A DNA stretch of 64,000 nt from Gemmobacter sp. (lineage in GTDB: Bacteria > Pseudomonadota > Alphaproteobacteria > Rhodobacterales > Rhodobacteraceae): contig NZ_JAUCBS010000013.1 in the NCBI RefSeq assembly GCF_034676705.1, positions 1,314,501 to 1,378,500 of the forward strand, given 5' to 3'. Below the pieces are notes generated by a model. It searched no databases, was not told the origin of the DNA, and worked only from the letters and a program-made list of their open reading frames with translations. The position numbers and the translations under genes are program-made. Positions 58,820-64,000 of the stretch are shown in pieces. The first letter of the stretch is position 1. Each line of letters begins with the position of its first letter.

Positions 58820-59602
58820 ATGCAAGCCCTGAGCCGCCCGTTCGGCAATCTTCACGTGCAGGTGGATGGCCCGGCCGATGGGCCGGCGGTGGTGTTCGCC
58901 AATTCGCTGGGCACCGACCTGCGGCTGTGGGATGCGGTGCTGCCGCTGCTGCCGCCCGGGCTGCGGATGATCCGCTATGACAAGCGCGGGCACGGCCTGT
59001 CGGATCCGGGCGGCGGCGCGGCGATTGGCGAGCATGCCGGCGATGCCATTGCGGTGATCGAACAGGTGGCGCGCGGGCCGGTGGTGTTTGTGGGCCTGTC
59101 CATCGGCGGGTTGATCGCGCAGGTGGTGGCGGCCGAACGCCCCGATCTGGTGCGCGCGCTGGTGCTGTCGAACACGGCGGCGAAACTGGGCAGCGCCGAC
59201 AGCTGGCAGGCCCGCATCCGTGCCGTGACCGACCATGGCCTGCCGCATATCGCCGATGCGGTGATGGAACGCTGGTTCGCCCCCGCCTTTCGCGCCACGT
59301 CCGCGCTGGCGCTGTGGCGCAACATGCTGATCCGCACCCCGGCCCAGGGCTATGTCGCCGCCTGCGCAGCACTGGCCGGCGCCGACCAGACCGCCGCCAC
59401 CGCCGCGCTGCGCCTGCCGGCACTGGTGATCGCGGGGGAGGCCGATGGCGCCTCGCCCCCCGGGGTGGTGGAGGCCACGGCCCGCCTGATCCCCGGCGCC
59501 GACTACCGGCTGATCCCCGGCGCCGGGCACCTGCCGCCCGTCGAAACCCCCGCAGCCTGGGCCGCGCTGGTGGCCCCCTTTCTGAAGGCCCACGCCCGAT
59601 GA
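58820..59602 (+). CDS. pcaD: 3-oxoadipate enol-lactonase
   Basis: A 260-residue alpha/beta hydrolase that opens 3-oxoadipate enol-lactone to 3-oxoadipate. Nucleophile Ser94 in FVGLSIGGLIAQ, oxyanion region VVFANSLGTDLRLWD and the late His in LIPGAGHLPPVE are present. The ATG at 58820 follows ACAGGAGGAGAC, a strong ribosome site. Its stop overlaps the pcaC start (ATGA). First gene of the pca operon. Confidence 0.93.
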   Translation: MQALSRPFGNLHVQVDGPADGPAVVFANSLGTDLRLWDAVLPLLPPGLRMIRYDKRGHGLSDPGGGAAIGEHAGDAIAVIEQVARGPVVFVGLSIGGLIAQVVAAERPDLVRALVLSNTAAKLGSADSWQARIRAVTDHGLPHIADAVMERWFAPAFRATSALALWRNMLIRTPAQGYVAACAALAGADQTAATAALRLPALVIAGEADGASPPGVVEATARLIPGADYRLIPGAGHLPPVETPAAWAALVAPFLKAHAR

Positions 59603-59985
59603 CCGACCTGACCGACCAGGGCATGAAGACCCGCCGCCGCGTGCTGGGCGATGCCCATGTGGACCGGGCCGAGGCGAACAAGACCGCCTTCGATGCCCCG
59701 TTCCAGCACATGATCACCGATGCCGCCTGGGCGCATGTCTGGTCGCGCGACACGATCAGCTTGCGCGAACGGTCCATGCTGACCATCGCCCTGCTGGCGG
59801 GGCTGGGGAACGACCACGAACTGGCCATGCACATCCGTGCCACCCGCAACACCGGCGCCAGCCAGGGCGATGTGCTGGAGGCGCTGCTGCATGTCGCCAT
59901 CTATGCGGGTGTCCCCCGCGCCAATCACGCCATCAAGATCGCCAAGGACACATTCGCCGCCATGGCACAGGAGGAACAGCCGTGA
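59599..59985 (+). CDS. pcaC: 4-carboxymuconolactone decarboxylase
   Basis: 128 residues of the CMD/AhpD-like all-helical fold. Family blocks: MKTRRRVLGDAHVDRA, WAHVWSRDTISLRERSMLTIALLAGLGNDHELAMHIRATRNTGAS (residues 44-90) and EALLHVAIYAGVPRANHAI. It decarboxylates gamma-carboxymuconolactone to the enol-lactone used by PcaD. Overlaps both neighbours by 4 bases. Confidence 0.94.
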   Translation: MTDLTDQGMKTRRRVLGDAHVDRAEANKTAFDAPFQHMITDAAWAHVWSRDTISLRERSMLTIALLAGLGNDHELAMHIRATRNTGASQGDVLEALLHVAIYAGVPRANHAIKIAKDTFAAMAQEEQP

Positions 59986-60704
59986 AGCCAGCCGAATTCT
60001 TCCAGCGGGACCGCACCTGGCACCCGCCTGCATTTGCCGAAAGCTACAAGACCTCGGTCTCGCGCAGCCCGCAGCTGGCGATGCTGTCGTTGCAGGGGTC
60101 GATGTCGGAAATCACCGGCCCGACCTTTGGCCACAATGACCTGGACCCGATCGACAACGACCTGATCCGCAACTGGGCCAAGGACGGCGACCCGGTGGGG
60201 GAACGCATCATCGTGCATGGCCGGGTGCTGGATGAAAACGGCCGCCCGGTGCCGAACACGCTGGTCGAAATCTGGCAGGCCAATGCCTCGGGCCGCTACC
60301 GGCACAAGAAGGACACCTATCTTGGCGCGCTGGACCCCAACTTCGGCGGCTGCGGGCGCACGCTGACGGATGACAACGGGTTCTACTATTTCCGCACCAT
60401 CAAGCCCGGCGCCTACCCCTGGCGCAACTGGGTGAACAACTGGCGCCCGGCGCATATTCATGTGTCGGTGTTCGGCACCGCCTTTACCCAGCGGCTGATC
60501 ACCCAGATGTATTTCGAGGGCGACCCGCTGATCGCGCAATGCCCCATCGTCAAGACCATCCCCGATCCGCGCGCCATCGACCAGCTGATCGCGCCCCTGG
60601 ACATGAACGCGGCCATTCCGCTGGATTGCCTGGCCTACAAGTTCGACATCGTGCTGCGCGGCCGCCGCTCGACGCTGTTCGAGAACCGGATGGAGGGGAA
60701 CTGA
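59982..60704 (+). CDS. pcaH: Protocatechuate 3,4-dioxygenase beta subunit
   Basis: 240 residues. It carries the non-haem iron: ligands Tyr106 (ASGRYRHKKD), Tyr145 (KPGAYPWRN), His158 and His160 (WRPAHIHVSVFG), in the usual spacing. With PcaG it cuts the ring of protocatechuate between the hydroxyls, giving beta-carboxy-cis,cis-muconate. Start overlaps pcaC by 4 bases. Confidence 0.96.
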   Translation: MKPAEFFQRDRTWHPPAFAESYKTSVSRSPQLAMLSLQGSMSEITGPTFGHNDLDPIDNDLIRNWAKDGDPVGERIIVHGRVLDENGRPVPNTLVEIWQANASGRYRHKKDTYLGALDPNFGGCGRTLTDDNGFYYFRTIKPGAYPWRNWVNNWRPAHIHVSVFGTAFTQRLITQMYFEGDPLIAQCPIVKTIPDPRAIDQLIAPLDMNAAIPLDCLAYKFDIVLRGRRSTLFENRMEGN

Positions 60705-60749
60705 GCATGTTCAGGAAAAGTGGATGCCGGTTTTCCGGTTCGAACATGC
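60705..60749. repeat. Palindromic intergenic repeat between pcaH and pcaG
   Basis: GCATGTTC (60705-60712) and GAACATGC (60742-60749) frame an inner GGAAAA / TTTTCC pair with AGTGGATGCCGG between. It recalls a short interspersed palindrome (AAAGTGG..CCGGTTTTC) I remember as common in alphaproteobacterial genomes. It lies in the 65-base gap between two subunit genes and could protect or shape the message there. Confidence 0.65.
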
Positions 60750-60769
60750 GAAAGATGGGGGCCTAAGCC

Positions 60770-61381
60770 ATGCCGCAACCGCTGAACTACCTCAAGGAAT
60801 CGCCCTCGCAGACCGCTGGTCCCTATGTGCATATCGGGCTGGCCCCCGGCGCGGCCGGGTTCCAGATCTACCGGCAGGAGCTGGGGCAGGTGATCGCCGC
60901 CCCCGAGGTGCCGGGCGAACGCATCACGGTTGAAGGGTTGGTGCTGGATGGCATCGGCGCCCCGGTCAAGGATGTGCTGCTGGAGGTCTGGCACGCCGAC
61001 CCGCAGGGCATCTATCCCCACCCCGAGGATCCGCGCCATGCGCAGGTCGCCCCCGGCTTTCGCGGCTGGGGCCGGATCATCACCGATTTCGACACCGGCC
61101 TGTGGTCGTTCGATACGGTGCGGCCCGGCCCGGTGATGGGCCGCAATGGCCGGATGATGGCGCCGCATGTCAACGTCTGGATCGTGGCGCGGGGCATCAA
61201 CATCGGGCTGAACACCCGGATGTATTTCGAGGATCAGGACAACAGCGCCGATCCGGTGATGAACCTGATCGAACAGGTGGACCGCCGCGCAACCCTGCTG
61301 GCCCGCCGCACGGCGCCCGGACGCTACCGTTTCGACATCCGGCTGCAAGGCGCGGGCGAAACCGTGTTCATGGACGTGTGA
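60770..61381 (+). CDS. pcaG: Protocatechuate 3,4-dioxygenase alpha subunit
   Basis: 203 residues. Fold features shared with PcaH but without iron ligands: SPSQTAGPYVHIGLAPG, ITVEGLVLDGIGAPVKDVLLEVWHADPQGIYPHPEDPR (residues 45-85), FRGWGRIITDFDTGLWSFDTVRPG and HVNVWIVARGINIGLNTRMYFEDQ. It forms the (alpha-beta) unit of the dioxygenase with PcaH. Its stop is 2 bases before the BKACE start. Confidence 0.95.
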   Translation: MPQPLNYLKESPSQTAGPYVHIGLAPGAAGFQIYRQELGQVIAAPEVPGERITVEGLVLDGIGAPVKDVLLEVWHADPQGIYPHPEDPRHAQVAPGFRGWGRIITDFDTGLWSFDTVRPGPVMGRNGRMMAPHVNVWIVARGINIGLNTRMYFEDQDNSADPVMNLIEQVDRRATLLARRTAPGRYRFDIRLQGAGETVFMDV

Positions 61382-61383
61382 TC

Positions 61384-62220
61384 ATGGGAAAACCCTGCAT
61401 CCTGTGCATTGCCATCACCGGATCCTTGCCGACCAAGGACAACAATCCGGCCGTTCCCATCAGCATCGCGGAACAGATCGAAAGCACGCACGAGGCGTTC
61501 GAGGCCGGCGCGACCATTGCCCATTGCCATGTGCGCGATGACAACGGGCTGCCCACCAGCGACCCCGACCGCTTTGCCCGCCTGCTGGACGGGTTGCGCC
61601 AGCACTGCCCCGGCATGATCGTGCAGTTGTCCACCGGCGGGCGGTCGGGGGCGGGGCAGGCGCGGGGCGGCATGCTGCCGCTGCGGCCCGACATGGCCAG
61701 CCTGTCGGTGGGGTCGAACAACTTTCCGACGCGGGTTTATGAAAACCCGCCCGATCTGGTGGACTGGCTGGCGTCCGAGATGAAGGCCCATGGCGTCAAG
61801 CCAGAGATCGAGGCGTTCGACCTGTCGCACATCCTCAAGGCGCATCAGATGTGGCAGGCAGGGCAGATCGTGGCGCGGCCCTATGTCCAGTTCGTCATGG
61901 GCGTGAAAAACGCCATGCCCGCCGACCGGCCGGTGTTCGATTACTACATCCACACGGTCAAGCGCCTGTTCGGCGAGGATGCGCCCTGGTGTGCGGCCGG
62001 GATCGGCCCGCAGCAGATCGTGCTGAACGAATGGGCGATTTCCGCCGGCGGCCATGCCCGCACCGGGCTGGAAGACAACGTGCGGCTGGACCGCGACCGG
62101 CTGGCACCGTCGAATGCCGCGCTGGTGGCGCAGGCGGCGGCGCTGTGCGAAAGGTATGAACGCCCGGTCGCAGATTGGCGCACCGCCCGCGCCATCCTTG
62201 GCCTGCCCCAACCCGAGTGA
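61384..62220 (+). CDS. Beta-keto acid cleavage enzyme (BKACE, DUF849) in the pca operon
   Basis: 278 residues, TIM barrel, zinc-dependent. Zinc ligands His47 and His49 in TIAHCHVRDDNG, further NNPAVPISIAEQIE, VQLSTGGRSGAG, PEIEAFDLSHI and the late SAGGHARTGLEDNV (metal His and Glu region). BKACE enzymes react a beta-keto acid with acetyl-CoA to acetoacetate plus the shortened CoA ester. 3-Oxoadipate, the product of PcaD, is a beta-keto acid, so this gene could replace PcaIJ and PcaF, giving succinyl-CoA and acetoacetate. Lies 6 bases before pcaB. Confidence 0.85.
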   Translation: MGKPCILCIAITGSLPTKDNNPAVPISIAEQIESTHEAFEAGATIAHCHVRDDNGLPTSDPDRFARLLDGLRQHCPGMIVQLSTGGRSGAGQARGGMLPLRPDMASLSVGSNNFPTRVYENPPDLVDWLASEMKAHGVKPEIEAFDLSHILKAHQMWQAGQIVARPYVQFVMGVKNAMPADRPVFDYYIHTVKRLFGEDAPWCAAGIGPQQIVLNEWAISAGGHARTGLEDNVRLDRDRLAPSNAALVAQAAALCERYERPVADWRTARAILGLPQPE

Positions 62221-62226
62221 CCGCCA

Positions 62227-63567
62227 ATGCCTGCCAGCCCTGCCGACAGCGCCCTGTATGCCCGCCTGTTCAATGACGAGGACACCGCCCGCCTGTTCAC
62301 CGACAGCGCCGAGATCCGCGCCATGCTGCTGGTCGAAGGCGCGCTGGCGCGGGTGCAGGGCGATCTGGGGCTGATCCCGGCCGGGGCCGCGGCCTTTCTG
62401 CACCGCGCGGCGGCCGAGGTGCAGATAGACCCGGCGGCGCTGGCGGTGGAAACGGCGGCCAATGGCGTGCCGGTGCCCGCGCTGGTGGCGGCGTTCCGCA
62501 AGGCCTGCGGCGCGCCGGACCATGCCCAGTTCCTGCATTGGGGCGCGACCAGCCAGGACATCATGGACAGCGCGCTGGCCCTGCGGCTGCGGCGGATGCT
62601 GGATCTGTGGGCGCTGCGGCTGGATGGGCTGCTGGCGGCGCTGGCCACGCTGGCCGAAACGCATGCCGACCTGCCGATGGCGGCCCGCACCTATGGCCAG
62701 ATCGCCACGCCCACCACCTTTGGCGCGGTGGTGGCCGGCTGGGGCTGGCCGCTGATCGGCCTGCGCGACGACCTGCCCCGCTTGCGCGACCGGGTGGCGG
62801 TGCTGTCGCTGTCGGGGGCCGCCGGCACGTTGTCGGCCATGGGGGCGCAGGGGCCTGCGGTGCGCGCCGCGCTGGCGCAGGCGCTGGATCTGCGCGACCC
62901 GGGGCATTCCTGGCATTCCGACCGCACGGGCATGGCCGATCTGGCCGGGTTCCTGGCGCGGCTGGCCGGCACGCTGGGCAAGCTGGGCGAGGATCTGATC
63001 ATGGCCAGCCAGTCGGGCCTGGCCGAGATGGGCCTTGGCGGCGGCGGCGCATCGTCGACCATGCCGCAAAAGCAGAACCCGGTCGGCCCGTCGGTGCTGG
63101 TGGCGCTGGCACGGCAGGCCATGGCGCTGGCAGGTGTGATGCAGGGCGCGCAGATCCACCGCCAGCAGCGCGATGGCGCGGCATGGTTCACCGAATGGCT
63201 GGCGCTGCCGCAACTGTGCATCGCCTGCGGCCGCATGCTGGGGCTGGCGCAGGACATGGCGGGGCGCCTGACACCCGATCCGGCCGCGATGGCGCGGGGG
63301 CTGGATGACGGGCTGGGCCTGATCCATGCCGAAACGCTGACCTTTGCGCTGGCCCGCCAGATGCCGCGCCCACAGGCGCAAGACATCGTGAAACGCCTGT
63401 GTGCGACCGCGCAGGACACGGGGCAGCCGCTGGTCGCGCTGGTCGCGCAGGACTATCCGGGCACCGACTGGGCCGGCGATCTGGCCCGCCATGGCGCCGG
63501 TCAGGCCCCGGCCGAGGCGCGCGCCTTTGCCGCCCGCGCCCGGCCTAATGCACCGCCGCATACATGA
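62227..63567 (+). CDS. pcaB: 3-carboxy-cis,cis-muconate cycloisomerase
   Basis: 446 residues of the fumarase/aspartase superfamily. The signature GGGGASSTMPQKQNPVGPSV is intact, as are HWGATSQDIMDSALALRLRRML and MAARTYGQIATPTTFG. It lactonises beta-carboxymuconate to gamma-carboxymuconolactone, the step between PcaGH and PcaC. Last gene of the operon; its 3' end overlaps the convergent ABC ATPase gene by 23 bases. Confidence 0.94.
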   Translation: MPASPADSALYARLFNDEDTARLFTDSAEIRAMLLVEGALARVQGDLGLIPAGAAAFLHRAAAEVQIDPAALAVETAANGVPVPALVAAFRKACGAPDHAQFLHWGATSQDIMDSALALRLRRMLDLWALRLDGLLAALATLAETHADLPMAARTYGQIATPTTFGAVVAGWGWPLIGLRDDLPRLRDRVAVLSLSGAAGTLSAMGAQGPAVRAALAQALDLRDPGHSWHSDRTGMADLAGFLARLAGTLGKLGEDLIMASQSGLAEMGLGGGGASSTMPQKQNPVGPSVLVALARQAMALAGVMQGAQIHRQQRDGAAWFTEWLALPQLCIACGRMLGLAQDMAGRLTPDPAAMARGLDDGLGLIHAETLTFALARQMPRPQAQDIVKRLCATAQDTGQPLVALVAQDYPGTDWAGDLARHGAGQAPAEARAFAARARPNAPPHT

Positions 63568-64000
63568 TGGATTTCTCGGTGGCGGTGGCCGCGTCCATCT
63601 CCTCGACGATCTTGCCTTGCCGCGCGATCAGGATGCGGTCCGACAGCGCCAGAACCTCGGGCAGGTAGGAAGATATCACCACCACCCCGATACCCTGATC
63701 GGTCAGATCGCGGATGAAGGCGTGGATTTCCACGATCGCCCCCACATCCACCCCGCGCGTCGGTTCGTCAAAGATCACCAGCCGGGGTTTCTGGATCAGC
63801 GACTTGGCGATGACCACCTTCTGCTGGTTGCCGCCCGACAGCTCGATCACCTTGGCGTCCGGGTCGATGGCGCGGATGTTCAGCTGCTGGCGCCAGTGCG
63901 CCGCCACCTCGCGTGCGCGGGCCATCGACAGAATGCTGAACCCGCCCAGCGGTTTGCCGGCCATTTCGCCCATGTGGATGTTGTCGGCGATGCTCATCGT
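63545..64000 (-). CDS. Sugar ABC transporter ATPase, C-terminal part (RbsA/MglA type)
   Basis: The last 152 codons of a tandem-ATPase sugar transporter protein; the gene continues past the window end. The second nucleotide-binding half is visible: signature ELSGGNQQKVVIAKSLIQKP, Walker B RLVIFDEPTRGVDVGAI and switch region VVVISSYLPEVLALSDRILI. The GGNQQKV and DEPTRGVDVGA forms are specific to the RbsA/MglA/XylG group. Substrate unknown. It converges on pcaB and is unlikely to be part of the same system. Confidence 0.92.
   Translation of the reverse strand, partial: TMSIADNIHMGEMAGKPLGGFSILSMARAREVAAHWRQQLNIRAIDPDAKVIELSGGNQQKVVIAKSLIQKPRLVIFDEPTRGVDVGAIVEIHAFIRDLTDQGIGVVVISSYLPEVLALSDRILIARQGKIVEEMDAATATEKSIMYAAVH

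Overview
The window is one high-GC stretch of an alphaproteobacterial chromosome. The gene set and style point to the Rhodobacterales (Rhodobacter/Paracoccus-like): metZ behind a SAM-II riboswitch, PuuD-type urate hydroxylase, a pcaQ-DCHG-B cluster, MlaEF, and short hairpin repeats after many genes. That placement is inferred from content and was not checked against a tree. Genes are densely packed, with many 4-base stop/start overlaps.

Bases 1-31400 are mostly housekeeping and small metabolic genes. They include the end of an ABC solute-binding protein, a cupin, an L,D-transpeptidase whose lipoprotein signal is cut from its catalytic domain by a 13-base homopolymer, a drug/metabolite exporter, a lysozyme-inhibitor homologue and puuD with a divergent LysR. 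Next come metZ with its SAM-II riboswitch, a glutathione transferase, lysoplasmalogenase, yciB, ftsY, an LPS-kinase-like protein, an AlkB-like oxygenase and a response regulator. An acs-adk-MFS gene set follows, then a SulP transporter, nadD, a KamA/EpmB-type radical SAM enzyme, an inositol monophosphatase, an MFS exporter, MlaFE and alanine racemase.

Bases 31400-39500 form a type I secretion locus: a LuxR-type regulator, a 686-residue protein made almost only of RTX repeats, and the exporter ATPase and membrane-fusion protein. An IS903-type element with a 9-base target duplication sits between exporter genes and substrate gene, and its left end is tandemly duplicated. Bases 39800-41530 hold a decayed arsenic locus: an ArsR-ArsC fusion followed by a frameshifted, N-terminally truncated GAPDH, with no arsJ.

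Bases 41586-47746 hold two small operons: aminotransferase V / class II amidotransferase / Lrp, and IclR / FAD dehydrogenase / TIM-barrel enzyme. Bases 47830-63567 look like one catabolic route split by insertion sequences. A LysR regulator and a TctCBA tripartite carboxylate transporter precede an AroE-type dehydrogenase and a QuiC-type 3-dehydroshikimate dehydratase, which would turn quinate/shikimate-type compounds into protocatechuate. Three abutting insertion sequences (IS110, IS5/IS427-like, IS1595-like) follow. Then come pcaQ, pcaD, pcaC, pcaH, pcaG, a BKACE (DUF849) gene and pcaB, which open the ring to 3-oxoadipate; the BKACE may take the place of PcaIJ/PcaF. The window ends inside a sugar ABC transporter ATPase. 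I found no tRNA, rRNA, CRISPR array or replication origin.
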